Program-made: the position numbers and the translations under genes
The notes under the pieces: model-generated
The model's input: the letters and a program-made list of their open reading frames with translations, nothing else
Databases searched by the model: none
What the model was told of the DNA's origin: nothing
From: Christensenellaceae bacterium
GTDB taxonomy: Bacteria; Bacillota; Clostridia; Christensenellales; Aristaeellaceae
Direction: 5' to 3'
Assembly (NCBI GenBank): GCA_012518615.1
Contig: JAAYRU010000021.1
Location: 1-35,035, forward strand
Length of the DNA: 35,035 bases
In this document: positions 15,953 to 24,746 of the stretch, in pieces
How the letters are laid out: every line of letters begins with the position of its first letter
Position numbering within the stretch: position 1 is the first letter of the stretch

Positions 15953-16799
15953 TATCAGTATATTCCCGGTTTTCCTGCCAAAGCGCTTCAAGTTCGTGAA
16001 GGTTTTTTCTTAGCGATTCTTCGTTATGTTTACCAAGCGCTGTGAGCAGGGCGTTAACTAATGCCATAGGTGCTGCCATAGAATCTACAAATGAAGATAT
16101 TCGCGTTGATGCGTCAAGGCAAAGGTCGCTTACATCATGCAGGGGACTTAATATGCCGTCAGTTATGCCTATAACTGTTGACCCACGCTTTTTAGCAAGA
16201 CGCATGGATTCAAGCGTCCTTGTAGAATATCTGGGAAAACTTATAGCAATCAGACAGTCGTCTTTATCTATCCTAGCCATGCTCTCATATATAGCACGGC
16301 TTCTTGCCATAACAACCTCAACATCATCAAAAATATAGTATAGATAATGTGCTAAAAAATCAGCCAAAGGTGCCGCGGAGCGCAGACCTAAAACATACTT
16401 GGTTTTTGAATGCGAAATAGCTTCAACCACTTTATCAAAAGTCATAGAATCAACATGCTCCATAGCGTCTTGTATGTTTTTAATATCAGATGACAGTACG
16501 GAGGAAACTATATCTTCCGATGATAGATGAGCTGTCATATTAAAACGCTGAGCGCTTGTAAGCCTATGGCGCATTATCTCCTGTAAGGCACGCTGCATCT
16601 GAGGGTAACCTTCATAACCTAGTGTGGTGGCAAAACGAACAACTGTACTTTCACTAACTCCTACAACCTTAGAAAGCTTTGAAGCGGTCATAAAAGCGGC
16701 TTTATCATACTCTTCTTGTATAAAGTGCGCTATTTTATTATGACTTTTGCTTAAACGCTTATTTGTTTTCTTTAAATCATCAATAATATTTGTTGACAT
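15945..16799 (-). CDS. MurR/RpiR-family transcriptional regulator (copy 1)
   Basis: A 284-residue regulator: N-terminal RpiR-type helix-turn-helix (about 1-80, SKLSKVVGVSESTVVRFATT) and a C-terminal SIS sugar-phosphate-binding domain (about 120-260, YVLGLRSAAPLADF and LIAISFPRYSTRTLESM). It is embedded in the long operon between surE and the flavoprotein gene, not next to an obvious sugar transporter, so its target is uncertain; control of its own operon is a possibility. ATG after AAGGAAAAG. The serine-rich sugar site is partly altered (ISFPRYSTRT rather than ISYSGE as in copy 2). Confidence 0.92.
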   Translation of the reverse strand: MSTNIIDDLKKTNKRLSKSHNKIAHFIQEEYDKAAFMTASKLSKVVGVSESTVVRFATTLGYEGYPQMQRALQEIMRHRLTSAQRFNMTAHLSSEDIVSSVLSSDIKNIQDAMEHVDSMTFDKVVEAISHSKTKYVLGLRSAAPLADFLAHYLYYIFDDVEVVMARSRAIYESMARIDKDDCLIAISFPRYSTRTLESMRLAKKRGSTVIGITDGILSPLHDVSDLCLDASTRISSFVDSMAAPMALVNALLTALGKHNEESLRKNLHELEALWQENREYTDNV

Positions 16800-16819
16800 C
16801 TACTTTTCCTTAAATAATG

Positions 16820-17560
16820 TTATATAAACCCTCGTAGTTCAGAATTATGGTCAATAAATCCACCGATAAATGTATAAGTAATATAGCCTCTTTCAAGATA
16901 ATATACATCACTTCCGGGTTCTGAAGCTTCATAAGTACCTTTACAATCCGGCCAAAGATAAGGCTCGTTAAGAGGGCTAGTGCGGCATATATAACCGTCT
17001 TTAAAAAAGCCTTTGCTTACAGTTGCCATACGTTCTCCCTTTGTTTGTTCAGGCAACATAGCGGGTGAGTTTACGTTAAGAAAACACATCCTTGGCATAG
17101 GATTATCGCGAAAATAGCCAATTTTATCTATGGCTAATTTAGAAAAACCACGTAGCATATCTTCAGTTGCAGATGTTCCCATGGAAAGAGCCATAGACGG
17201 TATATAGTTCATTGAAGCTTCCCTTGCAGCACCATCTGTACCACTGTAATAAACTGCAGCTCCAACATTAAAACCGTTATTAATACCAGCAATACAAAAG
17301 TCAATGGTTTTGTCGGTAAGGTAAGGTGCAACGCGTACGCAATCCGCCGGAAAACCGTTCACCGCGTAGCCTTTAATATTCCTATATGAAAAAGGCTTTG
17401 CTATAAGCGGTTTTTCAATAACCATGCTGTGGCTGGTAGCACTCTGTTGCACGCTGGGCGCAACAACAAGCACACTGTGCCCCGCTTCTAAGCAGGTTTC
17501 AGCCAAAACTCTAAGACCGGTTGAGTTGTATCCATCGTCATTGGTAATAAGTATATTCAT
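16820..17560 (-). CDS. surE: 5'/3'-nucleotidase SurE
   Basis: SurE removes phosphate from nucleoside monophosphates, and in some species from short polyphosphate, with a divalent metal. The 246-residue protein carries the metal-binding aspartates in NILITNDDGYNS (D8, D9), the APSVQQSATSHS segment (serine ligand near 40) and AGINNGFNVG (N94 region), then YYSGTDGAAREA. All the metal ligands expected for the family are there. ATG follows AAAGGAATTTT; the gene lies 14 bases after the ThrE_2 gene and 20 bases before rpiR copy 1, in the same operon. Confidence 0.95.
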   Translation of the reverse strand: MNILITNDDGYNSTGLRVLAETCLEAGHSVLVVAPSVQQSATSHSMVIEKPLIAKPFSYRNIKGYAVNGFPADCVRVAPYLTDKTIDFCIAGINNGFNVGAAVYYSGTDGAAREASMNYIPSMALSMGTSATEDMLRGFSKLAIDKIGYFRDNPMPRMCFLNVNSPAMLPEQTKGERMATVSKGFFKDGYICRTSPLNEPYLWPDCKGTYEASEPGSDVYYLERGYITYTFIGGFIDHNSELRGFI

Positions 17561-17574
17561 AAAATTCCTTTCTT

Positions 17575-17982
17575 TTAATTCCTGCGTATTCGCAAAAATA
17601 TTAATGATGAAATAGTAAGCGCAAGTGCAATAGCCCCTATTCCGCCGAAAGCTTCTATAAGAGTATATACAGCGGAAGTGTAGTCCTTTTGTACAAGATA
17701 CTCAGCAGACTTATACAGGGTAAGCCCCGGAACCATAGGTATTATGCCACTGGCAAAGTAAATAGTCGCTACAGATTTTGTTATTCTTGCAACGATTTCA
17801 CATAGTACACCTATAACCAACCCACATGCAAAGTAGGCGAAAAAGCTTTGATTCAGTGCCTTAAATACAATATAACCACAAAGGCCTATTGCTGCGCTAA
17901 AATGTAATGTGTTCCTCGGCTGACCTAGCAGTGTAGCTAAGGATACGGTTCCTAATATACAGGCTAATAACTCTATCAACAT
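17575..17982 (-). CDS. ThrE_2-type (DUF3815) threonine/serine exporter subunit
   Basis: A small hydrophobic protein of 135 residues with about four to five membrane segments (MLIELLACILGTVSLATLLG, IGLCGYIVF, FAYFACGLVIGVLCEI, and a C-terminal pair), matching the smaller half of split ThrE exporters. I use the ATG at 17982, 4 bases after the stop of the larger half; a TTG at 18006 would overlap that gene by 20 bases. No strong ribosome binding site is visible, so translation probably depends on coupling. The motif MVPGLTLYKSAEY is typical of the family. Confidence 0.8.
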   Translation of the reverse strand: MLIELLACILGTVSLATLLGQPRNTLHFSAAIGLCGYIVFKALNQSFFAYFACGLVIGVLCEIVARITKSVATIYFASGIIPMVPGLTLYKSAEYLVQKDYTSAVYTLIEAFGGIGAIALALTISSLIFLRIRRN

Positions 17983-17986
17983 AATA

Positions 17987-18778
17987 TCAGAAAATAGCGA
18001 GCACAATGCTTACGCCTATTGCAATTAGCACTGCATTAAAAAAAGCCTCCGCACCTCTGGCAATACCTGAAACAAGGTCACCCCGCATAGTATCTCTCAT
18101 TGCATTTGTCATTGCAACCCCGGGAAGCAAGGGCATAATGGCACCTGCAATAATAGATACCTGATCTCCACCGAAAATTCTAATAAGTGTCAGAGCGACT
18201 GTTGCAGAAACAGCAGGAGAAAAAATAGATATAATCAGAGAGGGCGTATGCATATAGTGCAAAAAGCAAATAAAAGTTTGCATAGAAAAACCCGCAATGA
18301 AGCTAATTAGAAACTCCTTCACCCCACCTCCAAACATTACCGCAAAGGCAGAGGCGCATAAAGCACAGGACAGACAACTTATTAGAGGCTTTTCATCTTG
18401 CCTTGATTGAAGCTCCTTGAGCATTTCAAGCGCCTGATTAGCTGTAAGCTTGTTATCAACTATTGCCCTAGAAATACTGTTTACCTCGTTTATCCTGCTA
18501 AGCCGAAGCGAGCGTTCCGAAACCCTTATGCTTCGAGTGATTATTCTGCCATCCTCCAAAATAAATGAAACCATAAAACCAGTGGGAAAGGCGAGGATTT
18601 CAGTCTTTTCAATGCCAAAAGCCTTTCCTATCCTAAGCGCAGTATCCTCCGCACGGTATGTTTCTCCGCTGCAAGCAAGTATAATGCTCGTTGCAGTTAC
18701 TACAACATCTATTGCAGTGTTTATATTATGAACATTGTAGGGTGAACAATCAATAGTACTCATATCAGCTAATTGCAA
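17987..18778 (-). CDS. ThrE-type (DUF1212) threonine/serine exporter subunit
   Basis: The larger half of a split ThrE exporter. The cytoplasmic N-terminal half contains the characteristic CSGETYRAEDTALRIGKAFG followed by TGFMVSF; the C-terminal half holds about five membrane segments, including MLLPGVAMTNAMRD-like PLLPGVAMTNAMRD. Start choice: GGAGG at 18783-18787 region lies 7 bases before a TTG at 18778, giving 263 residues; the ATG at 18808 would put that ribosome site inside the coding region, and an ATG at 18763 is too far from it. It is first in the long operon, with the ThrE_2 half directly behind. Role by family: export of threonine or serine, energised by the proton gradient. Confidence 0.85.
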   Translation of the reverse strand: MQLADMSTIDCSPYNVHNINTAIDVVVTATSIILACSGETYRAEDTALRIGKAFGIEKTEILAFPTGFMVSFILEDGRIITRSIRVSERSLRLSRINEVNSISRAIVDNKLTANQALEMLKELQSRQDEKPLISCLSCALCASAFAVMFGGGVKEFLISFIAGFSMQTFICFLHYMHTPSLIISIFSPAVSATVALTLIRIFGGDQVSIIAGAIMPLLPGVAMTNAMRDTMRGDLVSGIARGAEAFFNAVLIAIGVSIVLAIF

Positions 18779-18816
18779 AGAAATACCTCCTGCAGGGTAT
18801 ATTACCATTTTTTACT

Positions 18817-18846
18817 ATTACAGTAAAGATAAGCTCACTATAGCAA
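18817..18846 (-). promoter_or_regulatory. Probable promoter of the thrE-to-ATP-grasp operon, with overlapping palindrome
   Basis: On the reverse strand, -35 TTGCTA (18841-18846), an 18-base spacer and -10 TGTAAT (18817-18822). A perfect 6-bp inverted repeat TTTACT/AGTAAA with a 5-base centre (18811-18827) covers the -10, so it could be an operator for a regulator, for example the RpiR protein of the same operon. Confidence 0.45.
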
Positions 18847-18874
18847 CCCTATATAAAATTATGCACATTTAGGC

Positions 18875-18903
18875 TTGCACTTTATTTAGCGCTATGATAG
18901 GAT
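18875..18903 (+). promoter_or_regulatory. Promoter of secG
   Basis: -35 TTGCAC (18875-18880), a 17-base spacer and -10 TAGGAT (18898-18903), divergent from the thrE promoter. Confidence 0.5.
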
Positions 18904-18934
18904 ATGTGTGTTCTTTGAAAGAGAGGTAGTTTTA

Positions 18935-19168
18935 ATGTCTGGAATTAAGTTAGTAATGACAATCCTTATGATGGTATCATCCGTTTTCCTAATAATATCT
19001 GTTCTTCTTCAAAAAGGAGATACCGAGCAGTCAGTCTTTTTTGGCGGCGCTACTAACAGTTATTTGGGCAAAAACAAGGAAAAAACAAGGGAAGGCAAGC
19101 TTGCAACCGCAACAAAAATATCTGCGGGAGTGTTCATAACGCTTTCCATTGTAATGTTGTTTCTATAG
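18935..19168 (+). CDS. secG: Protein translocase subunit SecG
   Basis: SecG is the small third subunit of the SecYEG channel and speeds protein export. The 77-residue protein has two membrane segments (about 5-22, and the last 20 residues) and the conserved middle loop SVLLQKGDTEQSVFFGGATN, followed by a charged linker. I start at ATG 18935 after GAGAGG, which gives the normal SecG length; a longer frame from 18908 adds nine unlikely residues. It stands alone behind its promoter and is followed by a terminator-like hairpin. Confidence 0.93.
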   Translation: MSGIKLVMTILMMVSSVFLIISVLLQKGDTEQSVFFGGATNSYLGKNKEKTREGKLATATKISAGVFITLSIVMLFL

Positions 19169-19186
19169 TCTTTACTGTACCTTTTT

Positions 19187-19213
19187 ACTGGCGCTGTATG
19201 CGTCAGTTTTTTT
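19187..19213 (+). terminator. Intrinsic terminator after secG
   Basis: An 8-bp stem (ACTGGCGC at 19187-19194, GCGTCAGT at 19200-19207, one G-U pair) with a 5-base loop is followed at once by seven T. It lies only 16 bases before the ABC-F start codon, so it could also act as an attenuator for that gene if read-through from secG is its source of transcript. Confidence 0.75.
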
Positions 19214-19228
19214 CTATAAAGGGAAATT

Positions 19229-21154
19229 ATGCTTTATATAAATGTACAGAATGTCTCCAAAGCTTTTGGTGATAAAAATGTATTAAATGATGTAAGCTTT
19301 AGCTTAAGTGCAGGTCAAAAAATCGGCTTGGTCGGGGTGAACGGCTCCGGCAAAAGTACGCTTATAAAAATACTTTCTTCAAATCTGCAACCGGATAATG
19401 GCAGTATAACTATTTCTAAAGAAATAAGCATTGCATATCTTGAACAAGCTTGGACACCTGAACCCACTGAAACGGTTATGGATGCCTTGTTTTCTATATT
19501 TAAGCCACTCACTGATATGGAGATTAAGCTAAAACAGCTTGAGGAGCGTATGTCACAAGCCTCTGCAGAGGAGCTTACAAGCCTTGGTAATGAGTACTCT
19601 AATACTCTGCATAAGTATGAAATTCAAGGCGGATATACATTCCGCTCTCATATAAACGGGGTACTAAATGGACTGGGGTTTATAGATGGAGATGAAAATA
19701 GACTTGCTTCAAGCCTTAGCGGTGGCGAACTTACAAGGTTAAATCTGGCAAGGTTACTTTTGTTAAAGCCTGATGTTATGCTCCTTGATGAGCCCACTAA
19801 CCACCTTGATATAGATGCGCTAACTTGGCTTGAAAGCTATCTTGAGGAATATAATGGCGCTGTTATAGTTGTTTCGCACGACAGGTTTTTTCTAGACAAG
19901 ATATGTACTGATATAATTGAACTTCTGTTTGGTGTCAGTGAATACTACAGCGGCAACTATACCTCCTATATAAAACAGCGTGCTGAGCGCTTTGAAACCA
20001 GAATGCGAGCTTTCTCTAAACAGCAAGATGAAATCAAACGGCAGACCGCTATTATAGAGCGCTTCAGGTCTTTTAACAGAGAAAAGTCAATAAAGGCAGC
20101 TGAAAGCAGAGAGAAAAAACTTGAAAAGATGGAATTGCTTGATAGACCTTCTGAAGAAAAGGCTATTTCTTTCAGTTTCATTGCAGAAAAAAGAATAGGC
20201 GATGACGCACTTATGGTAAGCAGTCTTAAGAAATCCTTTGGCGAGCGCGTGTTGTTTCAAGATGTAAGCTTCATGCTTTCAGCCGGTGAAAACGCGGTAA
20301 TAATAGGCGCAAACGGCACCGGAAAAACAACTCTAATTGAATGTATACTGGGTTTACAAAGTCCAGATAACGGTAATATTAAGTTTGGAACAAACGCACA
20401 AGTAGGTTATTATTCTCAAAAAATTGACGAGCTAAACAAAGATAAAACAGTATTAAGAGAGGTTTATGATGCCTACCCCCTTGAAAGCCATACTAAGATA
20501 AGAAATATACTCGCACAGTTTAGATTTGTGGGTGATGATGTAAATAAGCAAATATCTCAGCTTTCAGGTGGCGAGAAAGCTCGCGTCGCACTAACTAAGC
20601 TTATGTTAAGCGGTTGCAATTTGCTTGTGATGGATGAACCAACAAACCACCTTGACTCTGATAGCAGAGAGGTGCTTGAAATAGCGCTTGAAAACTATAA
20701 CGGTACAATACTTGCTGTTTCCCATGATAGGTTTTTCACTAACCGTATAGCGGATAAGATATTGCATCTTGAAAATGGCAAAATAAATGTGTATGAAGGT
20801 AATTACGACGATTTTTTGTTCGAACAGGAAAAACAAAAACTGCATGGAGAGGACTATGAACCCGGAATTACTAAAACTCAACTTGCTAAAAACAGAAAAC
20901 GCTCAAGGGATGAAGAGCGTAAAATAAAAGAGCTAAAGTTGCTGGTTAAAAATTCAGAGAAAGATGTTGCTGCTGCAGAAGAAAAATTAAAAAGGCTTGA
21001 ACAATTGCTATCTGATACAACCTTGTATAACAATAAAGACAAGGCTATAGAAATAATAAAGCAACATGAAGAAGCTAAAGAAGAGGTTGAGAAAAAATAT
21101 TCCGTATGGCTTAAAGCAGAGGAAAATCACAAAAAATATATTGAAGAAAATTAA
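19229..21154 (+). CDS. ABC-F family ATPase (ribosome-associated type)
   Basis: A 641-residue protein with two ABC ATPase domains and no membrane segments. Domain 1: Walker A GVNGSGKST (about 36-44), signature LSGGELTR, Walker B LLLDEPTNHLD. Domain 2: Walker A GANGTGKTT (about 360-368), LSGGEKAR, LLVMDEPTNHLD. Between them is the charged linker typical of ABC-F proteins, and the C terminus is a lysine/glutamate-rich coiled coil (about 560-640). ABC-F proteins act at the ribosomal E site; some protect from antibiotics, others (YdiF, YfmR, Uup types) help stalled translation. The length and C-terminal coil suggest the YdiF/Uup type; resistance cannot be judged from this. Confidence 0.93.
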   Translation: MLYINVQNVSKAFGDKNVLNDVSFSLSAGQKIGLVGVNGSGKSTLIKILSSNLQPDNGSITISKEISIAYLEQAWTPEPTETVMDALFSIFKPLTDMEIKLKQLEERMSQASAEELTSLGNEYSNTLHKYEIQGGYTFRSHINGVLNGLGFIDGDENRLASSLSGGELTRLNLARLLLLKPDVMLLDEPTNHLDIDALTWLESYLEEYNGAVIVVSHDRFFLDKICTDIIELLFGVSEYYSGNYTSYIKQRAERFETRMRAFSKQQDEIKRQTAIIERFRSFNREKSIKAAESREKKLEKMELLDRPSEEKAISFSFIAEKRIGDDALMVSSLKKSFGERVLFQDVSFMLSAGENAVIIGANGTGKTTLIECILGLQSPDNGNIKFGTNAQVGYYSQKIDELNKDKTVLREVYDAYPLESHTKIRNILAQFRFVGDDVNKQISQLSGGEKARVALTKLMLSGCNLLVMDEPTNHLDSDSREVLEIALENYNGTILAVSHDRFFTNRIADKILHLENGKINVYEGNYDDFLFEQEKQKLHGEDYEPGITKTQLAKNRKRSRDEERKIKELKLLVKNSEKDVAAAEEKLKRLEQLLSDTTLYNNKDKAIEIIKQHEEAKEEVEKKYSVWLKAEENHKKYIEEN

Positions 21155-21166
21155 TCACAACTTGGC

Positions 21167-21195
21167 TTTTAAGATATTAAATTGAATGTTATAAT
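21167..21195 (+). promoter_or_regulatory. Possible promoter of selA-selB-selC
   Basis: A perfect -10 TATAAT (21190-21195) lies 29 bases before the selA start, but the -35 position holds only TTTTAA. Read-through from the ABC-F gene is also possible, since no terminator lies between. Confidence 0.4.
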
Positions 21196-21224
21196 AAAAC
21201 TAAGCTTATATTAAGGAGAATGAT

Positions 21225-22622
21225 ATGCAGTACCGCAAAGAACTTTTAAGACAATTGCCGGCAATGGATGTTTTGTTACAGTGCGATGAAGCAGCAAAGC
21301 TAATAGATGAGTACTCCTATAAAGCCGTTTTATATGCATTTAGACAGGCAACAGATTTTGTGCGAAATAAAATTATTAGCGATAATATTGAAAAATGCAG
21401 CGCAAATGAAATAATCAATATAGCCGAAAAAATGTTGTTTAAAAAAAATTCAGCAGGCATAAAAAAAGTAATAAATTGCAGTGGCACTGTACTGCATACA
21501 AACCTAGGAAGGTCCGTATTATCTGAAAAAGCTGCAAAAGCAGCTTATATTGCAGCTTATAATTATGCAAATATAGAATACGACCTTGCTACCGGAGAAA
21601 GAGGCGACAGACATGCTTATATCGAGCAACAGCTTATATCGCTCACCGGTTGTGAAGCAGCGCTATTTGTAAATAACAACGCAGCAGCAGTTCTACTTAT
21701 GCTTTCTGCTCTAGAAAAAGATGGTGAGGTGATAGTATCCCGCGGTGAGCTAGTTGAAATAGGCGGTTCATTTCGTGTGCCGGACATTATGAAACAAAGC
21801 GGTTGTTACCTAAAAGAAGTTGGAACTACAAACAAAACCCGCTATTCTGACTATAAAAACGCAATAACCGAAAATACTAAAGCTATACTAAAGGTACATA
21901 CAAGCAACTATCAAATTGTCGGCTTTACAGAGGATGTAGGCGTAGCTAGACTTGCTGAACTCGCTCATGAGAATCATTTACCACTTTTATGTGATTTAGG
22001 TTCCGGATTACTTTTTCCTTTTGATAATCCCGCACTTAAAAACGAGCCCTCTGCCAAAGAATGGCTAGATAAAGGCGCGGATGTAGTGTGTTTTTCGGGC
22101 GATAAGTTGCTTGGCGGTCCACAAGCCGGAATAATAATTGGTAAAGAGGTTTACATTTCTAAATTAAAAAAACACCCTCTAATGCGTGCGCTACGCATGG
22201 ATAAGATTACGCTTGCTGCGCTTGAAGCTACGCTTTCTCTATATTTTGATATTGATGTTGCAAATACAAACATTCCGCTTAGAAAAATGCTACTTCAGGA
22301 TAAGTTGTGCATTAAAGAACGCGCCGAAAAAACACTTGACAGTATTAGCCAAATAGATAATATAAGCGCTGAATTGATGCCCAGCCAAGCTCTAGTTGGC
22401 GGTGGTTCAGCTCCGGGGAAACATATCCCCTCTTTCGCAATATATATTACACATTGTAGTCTATCTGCTGACAAATTAGCTTATTTACTCAGACGGCAGG
22501 AAGTACCTGTAATTGGACGTGTACATAAAAATTCTGTAATGCTTGATATGTTTTGTGTGTTCGATGAAGATATCCCCTGTCTTGTGCAAGCCATTAAAAA
22601 CTGTGGTGAAATAAATGAGTAA
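21225..22622 (+). CDS. selA: L-seryl-tRNA(Sec) selenium transferase
   Basis: SelA converts seryl-tRNA(Sec) to selenocysteyl-tRNA(Sec) using selenophosphate and pyridoxal phosphate. The 465-residue protein has the expected length, an N-terminal helical domain (about 1-70) and a type I aminotransferase fold: NCSGTVLHTNLGRS (84-97), TTNKTRYSDY (201-210), LCDLGSGLL and the cofactor lysine in FSGDKLLGGPQAG (K294). The ATG follows AAGGAG. It overlaps selB by 8 bases (ATGAGTAA), so the pair is translationally coupled. SelD, which supplies selenophosphate, is not in the window. Confidence 0.97.
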   Translation: MQYRKELLRQLPAMDVLLQCDEAAKLIDEYSYKAVLYAFRQATDFVRNKIISDNIEKCSANEIINIAEKMLFKKNSAGIKKVINCSGTVLHTNLGRSVLSEKAAKAAYIAAYNYANIEYDLATGERGDRHAYIEQQLISLTGCEAALFVNNNAAAVLLMLSALEKDGEVIVSRGELVEIGGSFRVPDIMKQSGCYLKEVGTTNKTRYSDYKNAITENTKAILKVHTSNYQIVGFTEDVGVARLAELAHENHLPLLCDLGSGLLFPFDNPALKNEPSAKEWLDKGADVVCFSGDKLLGGPQAGIIIGKEVYISKLKKHPLMRALRMDKITLAALEATLSLYFDIDVANTNIPLRKMLLQDKLCIKERAEKTLDSISQIDNISAELMPSQALVGGGSAPGKHIPSFAIYITHCSLSADKLAYLLRRQEVPVIGRVHKNSVMLDMFCVFDEDIPCLVQAIKNCGEINE

Positions 22623-24519
22623 ACATGTAATTATCGGCACTGCAGGTCATGTAGACCATGGAAAAACAAGCCTTATAATGGCACTTACCGGTAAAGATAC
22701 GGATAGGCTAAAGGAAGAAAAAAAACGCGGTATAACAATAGACCTTGGATTTACATATCTAAGTATGCCAAACGGTGAAAAAGCCGGCATAATAGATGTA
22801 CCCGGACACGAAAAATTTGTCCACAATATGCTAGCGGGCGCTGGCGGTATAGACATTGCCCTCCTTGTCGTTGCTGCTGATGAAGGCGTAATGCCCCAAA
22901 CGCTTGAACATTTGAATATATTATCCATACTCAATATAAAACATGGCTGCGTTGCTATAACAAAAATAGACATGGTAGATGATGAGTGGCTTGAGTTTAT
23001 GAAGGAGGACTTATCTCAAGTGCTCAAAGGCAGCTTTCTAGAAAATGTTCCCATAATACCTGTTTCATCAAAAGATAATAAGAATATAGATTTACTTAGA
23101 GATACTCTTTTTGAAATTATAGACAGTTTACCTGAAAGAAATGAAAGCAGTATATTTAGAATACCTATTGATAGAGCATTTTCAATGCCTGGCTTTGGTA
23201 CAGTTATTACTGGTACACTAATAGAAGGAATCCTTAGCGTTGGCGATGAGGTTGAAATATATCCTGAAGCCCTTTCTGCCAAGGTACGCAGTTTGCAGGT
23301 GCATGATAGCTCAGTTGAAAGAGCTTATGCAGGTCAACGCGTAGCAGTAAACTTGAGCAATGTAAAGACTTCAGAACTTAAACGCGGCTCAACGCTTGCA
23401 ACCCCGGGTACCATGCAAAGTAGCTTAATGCTAGATGTACATCTACATGTTTTATCTAATAGCCCTTTTACAATAAAACATAATAGCAGAGTTCATTTTT
23501 TCCATGGTACAAGTGAGATGCTATGTAAAGTAGTATTACTAGGTGGAAAAACCGAGCTTTATCCTGATGAAAGTGCATATGCACAATTGCGCTTTGAAGA
23601 ACCTATTTGTGCAAAACACGCTGATTCATTCGTTCTGCGTTTCTATTCTCCGGTTGAAACTATTGGCGGGGGCATAATATTAAACCCCTTACCTATGAAA
23701 CATAGACCTTCTAACATAGAAACAACAAAAAAACTTAAAATATTGCACAAAGGAAATGAAGAGGAAAAGCTTGAAACTCTTATACTTGAGTACAGCCCGT
23801 ATTATATGGATATAGAATCAATATTAAGCCTGCTTTCAATGGAAAGCGACAAGGCTGAAAACCTTATAACGCAATTGCTTAAAAACAATCGTATTATACA
23901 GCTGGATAGTAAAGTATATATCCACAGGGATTTTTTTGCTGTTCTATTAGCAAAATCAAATGATTTACTAAACAAATACCATAATGATAATACTCTTAGC
24001 TTCGGTCCCCCAATCGAACAATATAAATCTTTGATGTTTAAATGTGTAGAACCTATAATTCAAAATGAGCTCGTTAAACTATTTACTATTAAAAACCATA
24101 TTAGAATAACAAAAGACTGCGTACAAAAACCGGAATTTGATATTGTATTTACTGAAAAACAACAAAAGCTTATAAATGAAATCAAATCCCTTTTTGAGCT
24201 TTCCCCCTTTGCTCCGCCTGAAAAAAATGCTCTCAACAAGCAGTTTGAGCGCAATATAGATTATACTAGTGTAATAGACTACCTAAAGGATTGCGGTTAT
24301 TTAACATATACTGATTCGCAAATTGCCTTTTCATCAGCTAATTTAGACATTGCACTTAATAAGTTTCGCGATTTACAGAATAAAAAGGGAGAGGTTACTT
24401 TAGCGGAATTTAGAGATGCTCTTAACACTTCTCGTAAATACGCCCTTAGCATACTAAATTACTGGGATAATAAAAACATAACCAAAATGAATGGTGAGGC
24501 GCGAAAGCTCATTGATTGA
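22615..24519 (+). CDS. selB: Selenocysteine-specific elongation factor SelB
   Basis: SelB is the EF-Tu-like GTPase that delivers selenocysteyl-tRNA to UGA codons marked by a SECIS hairpin. The 634-residue protein has the G domain motifs GHVDHGKT (11-18), DVPGHE (61-66) and TKID (116-119), two beta-barrel domains to about 270-340, then a C-terminal region of winged-helix repeats (about 380-634) that in known SelB proteins binds the SECIS RNA. Length matches the family. Start shared with the end of selA; the stop is 35 bases before tRNA-Sec. Confidence 0.97.
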   Translation: MSKHVIIGTAGHVDHGKTSLIMALTGKDTDRLKEEKKRGITIDLGFTYLSMPNGEKAGIIDVPGHEKFVHNMLAGAGGIDIALLVVAADEGVMPQTLEHLNILSILNIKHGCVAITKIDMVDDEWLEFMKEDLSQVLKGSFLENVPIIPVSSKDNKNIDLLRDTLFEIIDSLPERNESSIFRIPIDRAFSMPGFGTVITGTLIEGILSVGDEVEIYPEALSAKVRSLQVHDSSVERAYAGQRVAVNLSNVKTSELKRGSTLATPGTMQSSLMLDVHLHVLSNSPFTIKHNSRVHFFHGTSEMLCKVVLLGGKTELYPDESAYAQLRFEEPICAKHADSFVLRFYSPVETIGGGIILNPLPMKHRPSNIETTKKLKILHKGNEEEKLETLILEYSPYYMDIESILSLLSMESDKAENLITQLLKNNRIIQLDSKVYIHRDFFAVLLAKSNDLLNKYHNDNTLSFGPPIEQYKSLMFKCVEPIIQNELVKLFTIKNHIRITKDCVQKPEFDIVFTEKQQKLINEIKSLFELSPFAPPEKNALNKQFERNIDYTSVIDYLKDCGYLTYTDSQIAFSSANLDIALNKFRDLQNKKGEVTLAEFRDALNTSRKYALSILNYWDNKNITKMNGEARKLID

Positions 24520-24554
24520 CAAGCAATAACCTTTAAGCTATCATTTATTTATGT

Positions 24555-24651
24555 GGGAGCAGATGGGTGCTGGTGTGTCCCTCGGTCTTCAAAACCGATG
24601 TAAGGGGTTAAAAGCTTCTTGGGTGGGTTCGATTCCCACATGCTCTCGCCA
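24555..24651 (+). tRNA. selC: tRNA-Sec (UCA anticodon, reads UGA)
   Basis: About 97 bases including an encoded CCA. The anticodon stem TCGGT/ACCGA (24582-24586, 24594-24598) holds the loop CTTCAAA with anticodon TCA at 24589-24591. A long variable arm (AAGGGG pairing with CTTCTT) and the T arm GTGGG TTCGATT CCCAC follow. The acceptor starts GGGAGCA and pairs with TGCTCTC; discriminator is G. The long acceptor/variable architecture and UCA anticodon are diagnostic for selenocysteine tRNA, and selA-selB directly upstream confirm it. It is probably transcribed with selB. Confidence 0.97.
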
Positions 24652-24662
24652 TTTAAAGCGCT

Positions 24663-24690
24663 AAGGGGAACAACGGGTTTCCCCTTTTTC
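24663..24690 (+). terminator. Terminator after selC
   Basis: Stem AAGGGGAA (24663-24670) with TTCCCCTT (24679-24686) around an 8-base loop, running into a T tract. It closes the sel operon and may also work for the RpiR gene converging from the right. Confidence 0.8.
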
Positions 24691-24746
24691 CTTTGTGTAG
24701 TATAGCTTTTTGAGTATCATATATAGTACTGTGTTCTTATCTAATG

